Source: Paracoccus saliphilus
GTDB taxonomy: Bacteria > Pseudomonadota > Alphaproteobacteria > Rhodobacterales > Rhodobacteraceae
NCBI RefSeq assembly: GCF_028553805.1
Contig: NZ_CP067140.1
Coordinates: 3,954,001 to 4,018,000, forward strand
Reading direction: 5' to 3'
Length of the DNA: 64,000 bases
Below, one piece after another: positions 8,387 through 16,818 of the stretch (position 1 is its first letter; each line of letters begins with the position of its first letter). The notes beneath the pieces are model-generated. The model ran no database searches. It was given only the letters and a program-made list of their open reading frames with translations, and had not been told where the DNA came from. A program made the translations under genes and the position numbers.

Positions 8387-9670
8387 TCAGCAATCGCGTG
8401 GGGTGATCCCGGATTCCTTGGCATAGGCTTCGCTGTCCTCGGCGATCAGCGGGGCGATGATTTCCTGATCCGGCTCGGTAAATTCGGTGATCAGGTTCCA
8501 TGCCTTTGCCTCGGCATCCCATTGCTGCAAACGGGCCATGCCGCTACCGCCATGGTTGTCGCAGCTCATTTTGATCTCGGGGCCGAAATCGGGAAGTCCC
8601 AGCTCGGTCAAACGTTCAGGTGTGATTTCCAATTGTTCGAAACCATTGCGAAGCTGTTCAGCATCGATCTGGGAAGCTCCCGCGATATCCTGCGCCTTGC
8701 GGATCGCCTCTGAGATCACCAAGGCCGCATAGAGGCCGCGCGAATACAGCACCGAGCCGACATGCTCGCCACCCTGCGAGGCGTTGCCTGGCTCGATGAC
8801 GAATTCCTGCAGATCGTCATAGACTGGGTAATCCATGCCAACGCCGTGGAAGGTCAGCGCCTTGTAACCATCGGCCTTTGCGCCCACCGGCGTCACATCG
8901 ACCTCGGAACCAGACCACCAGATGCCGATGAAATTCTCCATCGGGAAGCGAATATTGGAGGCCTCCTGGATCGCGGCCTGGTTCATCACGCCCCAGCCAT
9001 ACATGATGACGTAGTCAGGCTGATCCCGGCGGATCTGCAGCCATTGGCTTTTCTGCTCCTGGCCCGGCGCGTCGATCGGGATCTCGGATAAGGTGAAGCC
9101 GTGCTTCTCGGCCAATCCCTGCAAGGTCCGGATTGGTTCCTTGCCATAGGCCGAGTTGTGATAGACCAGCGCGATCTTCTTGCCGTTCAGATCGCCGCCA
9201 TTCTCGTCCAGAAGATATTTGACCGCGACCGAGGCGCCGTCCCAGTAATTCGCCGGCGCGTTGAACACCCACTCGAACACCTTGCCGTTCTTGGCCGAGG
9301 TCCGCCCGTAGCCCGGCGTGTAAAGCACCTTCTTGTCGACCGAGACCTTTGGAATCAACTGGTAGGTGATGCCGGTCGAGAGCGGGTTATAGATCAACGC
9401 CCCGGTATCCTTGGTCGCCTCGTAACACTCGACACCCTTCTCGGTATTATAGGCCGTTTCGCATTCGGGCACCTGGACCATCTCGCCACCAATACCGCCG
9501 TCGCGTTCGTTCAGCAGAGTGAAATAGTCGTTGAAACCGTCGGCATATTGAGTGCCGTTCGCGCCATAGGCTCCGGTGCGATAGGACAGGTTCGGCACGA
9601 TCAGATCGGCCATTGCGGGCGCCGCTGCCATCATTCCGGCTGCGACAAGTGCGGTGAGTTTCATTTTCAT
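8387..9670 (-). CDS. LIV-type ABC transporter substrate-binding protein
   Basis: This is the periplasmic binding protein of the importer (type I fold, Peripla_BP_6/LivK class). The start at 9670 follows a strong GGAGGAG site. The first residues form a Sec signal peptide (KMKLTALVAAGMMAAAPAMA). The 427-aa product has the central KKIALVYHNSAYGKEPIRTL segment typical of these receptors. Two cysteine pairs (ECETAYN / VECYEA, and one in the tail) could form disulfides. The ligand cannot be told from sequence. The neighbouring CoA ligases suggest an organic acid rather than only leucine-type amino acids. Confidence 0.9.
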   Translation of the reverse strand: MKMKLTALVAAGMMAAAPAMADLIVPNLSYRTGAYGANGTQYADGFNDYFTLLNERDGGIGGEMVQVPECETAYNTEKGVECYEATKDTGALIYNPLSTGITYQLIPKVSVDKKVLYTPGYGRTSAKNGKVFEWVFNAPANYWDGASVAVKYLLDENGGDLNGKKIALVYHNSAYGKEPIRTLQGLAEKHGFTLSEIPIDAPGQEQKSQWLQIRRDQPDYVIMYGWGVMNQAAIQEASNIRFPMENFIGIWWSGSEVDVTPVGAKADGYKALTFHGVGMDYPVYDDLQEFVIEPGNASQGGEHVGSVLYSRGLYAALVISEAIRKAQDIAGASQIDAEQLRNGFEQLEITPERLTELGLPDFGPEIKMSCDNHGGSGMARLQQWDAEAKAWNLITEFTEPDQEIIAPLIAEDSEAYAKESGITPRDC

Positions 9671-9726
9671 TCGGGTCTCCTCCCCAAAGTTGAACATTGC
9701 CGGTTTTCCGGTCTTTCCATTTGAAA

Positions 9727-10803
9727 TCAGTGTGGGAACGGCCAGAGGCGCAGCTTCTCCTTGGTCAAGGCCCAGAGCCGTGCCAGACCATGCGGTTCGG
9801 CGATCAGGAAAAACACGATCAGGCCACCCACGATCATCAGCTCGATATGCGCTGCCAGATCGGTCGGCCATCCAAGGCCGCCAACCAGAACGTTCTTCAA
9901 CAAGACCGGTAGCAGCACCATGAACGCCGCCCCCGCAAAGCTGCCGAAGATGCTGCCAAGACCGCCGATGATGATCATGAACAGGACTAGGAAGCTCTTG
10001 TTGATTCCGAAGGCTTCGCCAACCTCTGCCGCCCCAAGATAGACGGCGAACAAGAGCGCCCCCGCAACACCCACGAAGAAACTGGACATGGCAAAGGCCG
10101 ACAGTTTGGCGGTCAACGGGTTCACCCCAATGATCTCGGCAGCGATATCCATGTCCCGGATCGCCATCCATTTCCTTCCTGACATGCCGCGTGTCAGGTT
10201 ACGTGCCACCCACGCGAGAACGAAGGCGAAGACTAAGCATATCAGGTATTTCGCCGGAGCGCTGGTGGCTGGACCGGTGACAGCATAGCCCAGTATGGTC
10301 CGCTCGGGCGCGTTGATCTGGCCCGAGGCAGAATAATTGTAGAACCACGGCACCTTGTTGAAGAGCCAGACGAGAAAGAACTGTGCGGCCAGTGTGGCGA
10401 CGGCCAGGTAGAAGCCCTTGATCCTGAGCGAGGGTAACCCGAACAGCATGCCGACAATCGCGGTGATCCCACCGGCCAACAGGATGTGAATGACGATGCT
10501 GATCTCGGGGAAAGCCGTCATCAGCTTGTAGACTGCATAGGCGCCGACCGCCATGAACCCCCCGGTCCCGAGACTGACCTGCCCGGCATAGCCGGTCAGG
10601 ATATTCAACCCCAATGCCGCGATGGCATAAATCAGGAAGGGCACGAAAACCGCATTCGCCCAATAGTCATTGATTACGAATGGCACGACCAGGAAGGCCA
10701 CTACAAGCGCGGCGTAATAGGCCCACCTGTCCAACCGGATCGGAAAGGTCTGCCCGTCGTCACGGTAGCTGGTCTTGAAATCGCCTGCTTCACGATACAG
10801 CAT
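9727..10803 (-). CDS. livM: LIV-type ABC permease (LivM family)
   Basis: This is the second membrane subunit of the importer. The 358-aa product has about ten hydrophobic helices. It carries the LivM-class motif AIAALGLNILTGYAGQVSLG near residue 65 and the cytoplasmic EAFGINKSFLVLFMIIIGG coupling region. It lies between the binding-protein gene and livH, separated from livH by a repeat-filled 135-bp gap. Confidence 0.92.
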   Translation of the reverse strand: MLYREAGDFKTSYRDDGQTFPIRLDRWAYYAALVVAFLVVPFVINDYWANAVFVPFLIYAIAALGLNILTGYAGQVSLGTGGFMAVGAYAVYKLMTAFPEISIVIHILLAGGITAIVGMLFGLPSLRIKGFYLAVATLAAQFFLVWLFNKVPWFYNYSASGQINAPERTILGYAVTGPATSAPAKYLICLVFAFVLAWVARNLTRGMSGRKWMAIRDMDIAAEIIGVNPLTAKLSAFAMSSFFVGVAGALLFAVYLGAAEVGEAFGINKSFLVLFMIIIGGLGSIFGSFAGAAFMVLLPVLLKNVLVGGLGWPTDLAAHIELMIVGGLIVFFLIAEPHGLARLWALTKEKLRLWPFPH

Positions 10804-10830
10804 CGCGGCGCTCCTCTTGTAGCCGTTGCA

Positions 10831-10882
10831 GCGGGGGCTTCGCGCCCCCGCACCCCCGCGGGATATTTCCGTGAAGAAGAAA
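10831..10882 (+). repeat. Intergenic repeat, copy 1 (forward)
   Basis: The unit consists of a GC hairpin (GCGGGGGC-TTC-GCGCCCCCGC) followed by CGCGGGATATTTCC and GTGAAGAAGAAAG. The same hairpin plus GGATATTTG plus GATGAAGAAGAAG arrangement recurs at 36028, 37452 (inverted), 42993, 52029 and 56341. It sits in the livM-livH gap, facing a second copy in the opposite direction. Confidence 0.7.
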
Positions 10883-10890
10883 GCCCATCG

Positions 10891-10920
10891 TCTTCTTCAT
10901 ACAAATATCCCCGCCGGAGG
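10891..10920 (-). repeat. Intergenic repeat, copy 2 (inverted)
   Basis: Read on the minus strand this is CCTCCGGCGGGGATATTTG followed by TATGAAGAAGA, the core of the same repeat without its upstream GC hairpin. Head-to-head with copy 1 it makes an imperfect palindrome (GGATATTT...GAAGAAGA / TCTTCTTC...AAATATCC), able to fold into a long hairpin inside the liv transcript. Confidence 0.65.
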
Positions 10921-10938
10921 CATAAAACCTTTCCATCA

Positions 10939-11922
10939 TCAAACTCTTTCGATGATCCGCTCGCCGAACAGCCCTTGCGGACGGAACACCAGGAAAAGCA
11001 GCGCGAGAACATACGCAAACCAGTTCTCGGTCGCGCCGCCGATCATGGGGCCGATGAAGAATTCGAACAGCTTTTCGCCCACTCCGATGATCAAACCGCC
11101 GACGATGGCTCCGGGGATCGAGGTGAAGCCACCCAGCATCAGCACCGGCAAGGCCTTGAGCGCGATCAGCGAGAGGCTGAATTGCACACCCGACTTGGTG
11201 CCCCACATGATGCCCGCAACCAGTGCGACGAAGCCCGCGATCGACCAGACCATGACCCAGATGAAGCGCAGCGAAATGCCCACAGACAGCGCCGCCTGAT
11301 GGTCGTCGGCCACCGCTCGCATGGCACGGCCCTGCTTGGTATATTGCGCGAAGGCGACAAGGGCGGCGACCAGCAACGCCGCGATCAGGGTGGCCCAGAT
11401 ATCCAGCCGGTCGATGAAAAGGCCATAACCGAACCATTCTGCCGTCGCGGTCTCGATGGTTTCCGAGATTCCCTGCGGCAACCCGACATCCAGGTTCTTG
11501 ATATCGGCTCCCCACATCACGTCGCCCAGACCTTCGAGGAAATAGGCGAGACCGATGGTCGCCATGAAGAGAATGATGGGTGCCTGCCCGATCAGATGCT
11601 GAAGCACCAGCTTTTCGATCAGGAAGGCCAGCAACACCATCACCGCACCGGTCAGCAAAATCGCCAGCACCGACGGCACGGTCCAGCCGAAATGTTCGAT
11701 ATGTGTCCCAAACATGGCATTGATCATATGAGCGAAGGGCACCTGCCCCTGCTGGATGCCGACCAGCGTCAGGGCCGCGAACAGCGCCAGCACGCCCTGT
11801 GCATAGTTGAACACGCCCGAGGCCTTGAAGATCAGCACGAAGCCAAGCGCGACCAGCGCATACATGACCCCGGTCATCAACCCGTTCAGAAAGACTTCGG
11901 CGGCAAAATACATCTGGTCCAT
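10939..11922 (-). CDS. livH: LIV-type ABC permease (LivH family)
   Basis: This is the first membrane subunit of the importer. The start at 11922 is preferred because GGAGG lies eight bases upstream; a longer frame (MPMGGNL) would include that site. The 327-aa product has the LivH signature GLMTGVMYALVALGFVLIF with KASGVFNYAQG, and LGGFTSIPGAIVGGLIIGV near the C-terminus. It is 24 bp downstream of livG. Confidence 0.92.
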   Translation of the reverse strand: MDQMYFAAEVFLNGLMTGVMYALVALGFVLIFKASGVFNYAQGVLALFAALTLVGIQQGQVPFAHMINAMFGTHIEHFGWTVPSVLAILLTGAVMVLLAFLIEKLVLQHLIGQAPIILFMATIGLAYFLEGLGDVMWGADIKNLDVGLPQGISETIETATAEWFGYGLFIDRLDIWATLIAALLVAALVAFAQYTKQGRAMRAVADDHQAALSVGISLRFIWVMVWSIAGFVALVAGIMWGTKSGVQFSLSLIALKALPVLMLGGFTSIPGAIVGGLIIGVGEKLFEFFIGPMIGGATENWFAYVLALLFLVFRPQGLFGERIIERV

Positions 11923-11946
11923 CAGATTGCCTCCCATGGGCATAGA

Positions 11947-12765
11947 TCAGTCATGCGCCACCCCCAGATAGGCATCGATGACCTCCTGGTTGTTGCGCAC
12001 CTCATCAGGCGTTCCGTCGCCGATCTTGCGGCCGTAATCCATCACGACCACCCTGTCGGACAAGTCCATGACCACGCCCATATCGTGCTCAATCAGCGCA
12101 ATCGTCGTGCCGAATTCATCATTCACGTCGAGAACGAAGCGGGACATGTCCTCCTTTTCCTCGACATTCATTCCCGCCATCGGCTCGTCCAGCAGCAGGA
12201 TCTGCGGCTCGGCGGCCAGCGCCCGCGCCAGTTCGACGCGTTTTTTCAGCCCGTAAGGCAAGCGCCCGACCGGCGTCTTTCGAATGTTCTGAATCTCGAG
12301 GAAATCGATGACTCGCTCGACATGCTCGCGGTTCTTGATCTCTTCGCGTTCAGCCGCTCCCCACCACAGTGCCTGCGACAGCAACCCGGATTTCATCCTG
12401 TTCAGCCGCCCAGTCATGATGTTGTCCAGCACCGTCATGCCATCAAACAGCGCGATGTTCTGGAACGTCCGTGCGATACCGAGGCGCGCCACCTCGTAAG
12501 GTTTCATCGGCCCGCGGCGCTGGCCCTTGAACCAAACCTCGCCCTCCTGCGGGACATAGAAACCCGAGATCACGTTCAGCATCGAGGATTTGCCCGCGCC
12601 ATTGGGTCCGATGATCGCACGGATCTCGCCCTCGCGGATGTCAAAGCTGATGTCCTTGATTGCCTCGACGCCGCCGAAGCGCAAGATAATGCCTTTCATC
12701 TCCATCAGCACGCCGCCGGTCTGGCGGCCATCCGCGGTGGTCGTGGTTTCGCTCATCCGGTTCAT
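11947..12765 (-). CDS. livG: LIV-type ABC transporter ATPase (LivG family)
   Basis: This is the second ATPase of the importer, 272 aa. It has Walker A GPNGAGKSS, the LivG-type insertion IARTFQNIALFDGMTVLDNI, and Walker B ILLDEPMAGMNVEE followed by IEHDMGVVMDLSDRV. The ABC signature region is unusual, RLPYGLKKRVELARALA, where most LivG proteins have LSYGQQR. That variant is known among ABC ATPases but is worth noting. The start overlaps the synthetase stop (ATGA). Confidence 0.92.
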   Translation of the reverse strand: MNRMSETTTTADGRQTGGVLMEMKGIILRFGGVEAIKDISFDIREGEIRAIIGPNGAGKSSMLNVISGFYVPQEGEVWFKGQRRGPMKPYEVARLGIARTFQNIALFDGMTVLDNIMTGRLNRMKSGLLSQALWWGAAEREEIKNREHVERVIDFLEIQNIRKTPVGRLPYGLKKRVELARALAAEPQILLLDEPMAGMNVEEKEDMSRFVLDVNDEFGTTIALIEHDMGVVMDLSDRVVVMDYGRKIGDGTPDEVRNNQEVIDAYLGVAHD

Positions 12766-14738
12766 TGCGCCGCCACCTTCTGCTGCCGCGCCGCACCGAA
12801 GACCTGCACATCCTCGATCTTCAGCGTCGCCTTGATCTTGCCCTTGCGGCCATCCTCATAAGTGACCTCGGTTTCGGTATAGATGCTGTCCGAACCGTCA
12901 TAGAGTGCGTCCACGAGATCACCGAACTTGTCGCCGATCACGGCGCGGCGGACCTTGCGTGTCCGGGTCATCTCGCCATCATCTGGATCCAACTCCTTGT
13001 GCAGAACGAGGAAACGATGGATCTGGCAGCCGGACAGCATCTCGTCTTCGGCGACGGACTTGTTGGCCTCTTCGACATGCGCCTTTATCGTCGCATAGAC
13101 TTGCGGATGACCAGCAAGTTCTTGGTAGGAAGCATAGGCGATATTGTTCCGCTCGGCCCAATTGCCGACCGCGCTCAGATCGATATTGATCATCGCGGTG
13201 CAATAGTCACGTCCATTCCCAAGCACCACGGCTTCAAGGATATTCGGATAGAATTTCAGCTTATTCTCGACATATTTGGGCGCGAACATACCGCCATCGG
13301 CCATCTTGCCGACATCCTTGGCCCGATCGATGATCCTCAGATGACCCGTGGATTCCTCGAAGAACCCCGCATCTCCCGTAGCCACCCAGCCTTCTGCATC
13401 CTTGGTCGAGGCAGTGCTATCGGCATTCTTGTAATATTCGACGAAAGTGCCGGGGCTGCGATAGAAAACCTCGCCATTCTCAGCGATCTTAACCTCGACA
13501 CCGGGAGAAGGCACACCCACCGTATCGGAACGCACCTGCCCGTCGGGCTGTTGGGTGATGAACACAGAAGCCTCGGTCTGGCCGTAAAGCTGTTTCAGGT
13601 TGATCCCAAGCGAGCGGTAGAAATCGAAAATTTCGGGGCCGATCGCCTCGCCCGCTGTATAGCCCACACGGATGCGGCTATAGCCAAGAGTGTTCTTCAG
13701 CGGGCCATAGACCAAGAGATTGCCCAAGTTGTAAGCCATCCGGTCCATGAAACCGACGTTCTCACCGTCAAGCATCGCCGGACCGACCCGGCGCGCCACC
13801 GCCATGAATCGATGGAACAGCCAGCGCTTGAATCGGCTCGCATCCTCCATCCGGATCATCACAGTGGTCAACTGGCCTTCGAAAACGCGGGGCGGCGCGA
13901 AGAAATAGCTTGGTCCGATCTCGCGCATATCCGTCATCATGGTATGGGCGCCCTCGGGGCAATTCACGGTAAAGCCAGCCCATAGCGCCTGTCCCATCGA
14001 GAAGATGAAATCGCCGACCCATGCCATCGGCAGATAGGCGACAATCTCTTCACGCTGCGTCAGGTGGTCGAAATCGCAACTGTTCTTCGCTGTCTCGATG
14101 ATATTGCGGTTCGACAGCACCACGCCCTTGGGCTTGCCTGTGGTGCCCGATGTATAAAGCATCACGCAGGTAGTGTCGTAATCCAACCCGGAAATCCGGC
14201 TGTCCAACTCAGGCCCCAACCGCGTTGCTGCAGCCCGTCCTTCTTCCTGCACATCGGCCAGAGCGTTCATGCGGGAATGGTCGTATTTCCTCATGCCCCG
14301 CTTATCGGTGTAGACGATCTGCTCGATCCCCTTCACCGTTTCTTCGATTTCCAAAACTTTGTCGACCTGCTCTTGATCGCCGCAAATCACAAAACGTGCG
14401 CCGCAGTGATCCAGCACATAGGCCATCTCTTCGGCCACCGCGTCCTGGTACAGGGGCACGGGGATCGCCCCGCACATCTGCGCCGCGATCATGCTCCAGT
14501 AATGGGCCGGGCGGTTGCGTCCGATGATCGCAACGTAATCGCCAGGCTTCAGGCCGAGTACCAGAAATCCGAGCGCCAGCGTCCGGATTTCCTCTGCCGC
14601 CTCTGTCCAGCTCCAGCTTTGCCAGATGCCGAATTCCTTTTCGCGATAGGCGGGCCTGTCACCGAAACGGGCCGCATTCCGCGCCAACAGCGCGGGAACA
14701 GAATGCAACTCACCCTTAGGCGCATGCTGGTCCGTCAT
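12762..14738 (-). CDS. Long-chain-type acyl-CoA synthetase (AMP-binding)
   Basis: The enzyme activates a carboxylic acid to its CoA thioester through an acyl-adenylate. The 658-aa product has the AMP-binding P-loop MLYTSGTTGKPKGVVLS (residues 193-209), the YTAGEAIGPEIFDFYRSLG segment, the LYGQTEAS motif and the C-terminal WVATGDAGFF motif. Length and order fit the long-chain ACSL-like branch. It heads the leftward cassette and overlaps livG by 4 bp, so importer and ligase are made together. Substrate unknown. Confidence 0.88.
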   Translation of the reverse strand: MTDQHAPKGELHSVPALLARNAARFGDRPAYREKEFGIWQSWSWTEAAEEIRTLALGFLVLGLKPGDYVAIIGRNRPAHYWSMIAAQMCGAIPVPLYQDAVAEEMAYVLDHCGARFVICGDQEQVDKVLEIEETVKGIEQIVYTDKRGMRKYDHSRMNALADVQEEGRAAATRLGPELDSRISGLDYDTTCVMLYTSGTTGKPKGVVLSNRNIIETAKNSCDFDHLTQREEIVAYLPMAWVGDFIFSMGQALWAGFTVNCPEGAHTMMTDMREIGPSYFFAPPRVFEGQLTTVMIRMEDASRFKRWLFHRFMAVARRVGPAMLDGENVGFMDRMAYNLGNLLVYGPLKNTLGYSRIRVGYTAGEAIGPEIFDFYRSLGINLKQLYGQTEASVFITQQPDGQVRSDTVGVPSPGVEVKIAENGEVFYRSPGTFVEYYKNADSTASTKDAEGWVATGDAGFFEESTGHLRIIDRAKDVGKMADGGMFAPKYVENKLKFYPNILEAVVLGNGRDYCTAMINIDLSAVGNWAERNNIAYASYQELAGHPQVYATIKAHVEEANKSVAEDEMLSGCQIHRFLVLHKELDPDDGEMTRTRKVRRAVIGDKFGDLVDALYDGSDSIYTETEVTYEDGRKGKIKATLKIEDVQVFGAARQQKVAAQ

Positions 14739-14917
14739 GTCTCCTCCCTGGTCCGCGCGTTTTTTTTGCGCGTTACCCGAAACCTCCTCCGCTCCGGATA
14801 GCGATCACATTTGCCGCCAATCTTTGCCGTAGTTTTGCGCGAATCCTACGAAATGTTACAGCACTTCCGCAAATTCCAAAGCGGTGCTATCCGAGAGCAG
14901 AGGGCGGAGGAGGGCAA

Positions 14918-14950
14918 ATGACAGATCACGGAAACACGAGCAGGTCATGA
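14918..14950 (+). CDS. Possible 10-residue leader peptide coupled to the kinase gene
   Basis: A strong ribosome site (GGAGGAGGG, 14907-14915) precedes ATG at 14918. The frame encodes MTDHGNTSRS and stops at TGA 14948-14950, which overlaps the kinase start as ATGA. The kinase ATG itself has only a weak purine stretch upstream. The arrangement looks like a leader ORF that feeds ribosomes to the kinase start. It may also be chance. Confidence 0.35.
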   Translation: MTDHGNTSRS

Positions 14951-16818
14951 CGCCCGAGGAACTTCGTGCCGATCTGACCCATTCGGGCCTCAACCTCATC
15001 GGTCAGGCCTTGTCGATCTTTGATGCCGATCTGCGGCTCGCCGTCTCGAATCGGCAATATCAGGCGATGTTCGACCTGCCCGACGCATTGGTCCAACCCG
15101 GCACCAGCTTCGAGGATACGATCCGCCACATCGTCCATCGCGGCGAATACGGACCGCAGGACGACCCCGAGGCCGCCGTGGCCTCGCGCGTCGAACAGGC
15201 CCGCACCTTCCAGCCGCATTATTTCGAGCGCCAGCGCGCTAATGGAAAATGGATCGCCGTGGAAGGCGCCCCGCTGTCGCAGGGCGGCTGGATCACGGTC
15301 TATACCGACATCACCGATATCAAGCAGCAGGAAGCGCTGCTTCGGGCGCGTTCCGAGGAGCTGTCCGAACAGGTGCTCGATCATGCCGAACGGCTGGCCG
15401 CCGCCAACCGCGAACTCGCCGCCACCAATGCCGCCCTGCAAGAGGCGCAGCGGGTCCTGACACGTACCGAGGCCCGCACGCGGCAGGTGACCGAAATGGT
15501 CCCCGCCCATATCGCCCATCTGGACACCGATTACCGCTATACCTTCTCGAATCGCCAGCAGCCGATGGTCTTCCCCGGCAGCATCGGCAACGTTATCGGC
15601 AACACCGTCGCGGAGGCTTTGGGAGCCCAGACCTTCGCCACCCTGCGTCCCTGGATAGATCGCGCATTGGCGGGGGAATCGCAGGTCTTCGAGATGACCC
15701 ACAAGCCCTCGGGGCGGCGTATCCGCATCGCCCTGACTCCGGACCGGGTGGGCAAAGGGGCCTATGTGCTCTCAACCGATGTCAGTGCAGAGGTGCAGGC
15801 CCGCGAAGCGCTGAGCCATGCCAGCAAGCGGAGTCTCGCAGCACAGCTCACTTCGGGCATGGCGCATGATTTCGGCAATCTGCTGACGATCATCCTCGGG
15901 CTGCAGGGACGGTTGGCCGCGATGCCCCTGCCCACTGGGGCCGCCGAGGACGTGCAGGCCACCCTGGCCGCAGCCCGCAGAGGCGCCGCATTGCTCGAAC
16001 GATTGTCCAAGATCAGTGGTGGACGGGAAGTGTCGCTGCAACCCGTTGAACTCCCCCCTCTTCTGCGCGAGGTCGTGGCACTTGCCCGCCCATCGCTTGG
16101 CGATGGAGTGACACTCGGGGTATCCGTCGATCTGCCCGAGAAGCCTCTGCTTCTCGATTCCGGCGCCTTGCAGGATTCGCTTCTAAACCTGATCCTGAAT
16201 GCCGATGCCGCCATGGCCGGACCGGGCCATATTGCCCTGACCGCATCCACCAGCGGCGAGTGGATAGAGATCACCGTCACCGACACCGGGCCCGGCTTTT
16301 CAGACGAAGCACTGACCCGCGCGACCGAGCCCTTCTTCAGCACCAAGAAGGGTCAGGGCTCCGGCCTCGGATTGTCGATGGTCTATGATCAGACCAAACT
16401 GATCGGTGGGACGATGCGGCTGGACAACACTGCTGGCGGCGCACGCGTCACCCTGCGCCTGCCCCACCGTCCCGTGACCCGCCAGATGGTTCTGCTGGTC
16501 GAAGATGACAATACTATCCGCACGGATATCCGCAGCCAGCTGACCGGCTTGGGCCATGCGGTCATCGAAGCCGCCAGCCTGAGCGAAGCGAAGGCGATGA
16601 CCGATCTGCCGGGGCTGACAATGATCCTGTCCGATATCCAGCTTGGCGACGGATTGGGACTGGAGCTTGCAACTGACAGACTGCCGGTCGTGCTGATGAC
16701 TTCCGTGCCTCCGGGCGATCCCCTGCGTAATGACGCGCCGGGGCCGGTACTGACCAAGCCCTTTACCACCTCCCGTCTCGCCGCCGCGCTGGCCGAGGCA
16801 AGCAAGGAACCCGTATGA
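14947..16818 (+). CDS. PAS-containing hybrid histidine kinase with C-terminal receiver
   Basis: The 623-aa soluble sensor has an N-terminal PAS domain (about residues 12-125, ending WITVYTDITDIKQQE), a coiled-coil linker (about 128-180) and a second PAS-like domain (180-285). These are followed by a HisKA helix with phospho-acceptor LTSGMAHDFGNLL (His307) and a HATPase domain (NLILNADAAMAG, DTGPGFSDE, GQGSGLGLSMVYD). A short receiver domain with aspartate in ILSDIQLGD closes the protein. No membrane helix is visible, so the signal is probably cytoplasmic. The stop overlaps the response regulator start, marking a pair. Longer in-frame starts exist from 14884 (GTG). The stimulus is unknown. Confidence 0.88.
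   Translation: MTPEELRADLTHSGLNLIGQALSIFDADLRLAVSNRQYQAMFDLPDALVQPGTSFEDTIRHIVHRGEYGPQDDPEAAVASRVEQARTFQPHYFERQRANGKWIAVEGAPLSQGGWITVYTDITDIKQQEALLRARSEELSEQVLDHAERLAAANRELAATNAALQEAQRVLTRTEARTRQVTEMVPAHIAHLDTDYRYTFSNRQQPMVFPGSIGNVIGNTVAEALGAQTFATLRPWIDRALAGESQVFEMTHKPSGRRIRIALTPDRVGKGAYVLSTDVSAEVQAREALSHASKRSLAAQLTSGMAHDFGNLLTIILGLQGRLAAMPLPTGAAEDVQATLAAARRGAALLERLSKISGGREVSLQPVELPPLLREVVALARPSLGDGVTLGVSVDLPEKPLLLDSGALQDSLLNLILNADAAMAGPGHIALTASTSGEWIEITVTDTGPGFSDEALTRATEPFFSTKKGQGSGLGLSMVYDQTKLIGGTMRLDNTAGGARVTLRLPHRPVTRQMVLLVEDDNTIRTDIRSQLTGLGHAVIEAASLSEAKAMTDLPGLTMILSDIQLGDGLGLELATDRLPVVLMTSVPPGDPLRNDAPGPVLTKPFTTSRLAAALAEASKEPV

Noticed and set aside
10486..12861. Very long open frame (791 codons) on the + strand opposite livH and livG
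   Set aside because: It mirrors strongly supported ABC genes; the translation is His/Arg/Asp/Gln-rich, typical of antisense frames in GC-rich DNA, and has no ribosome site.
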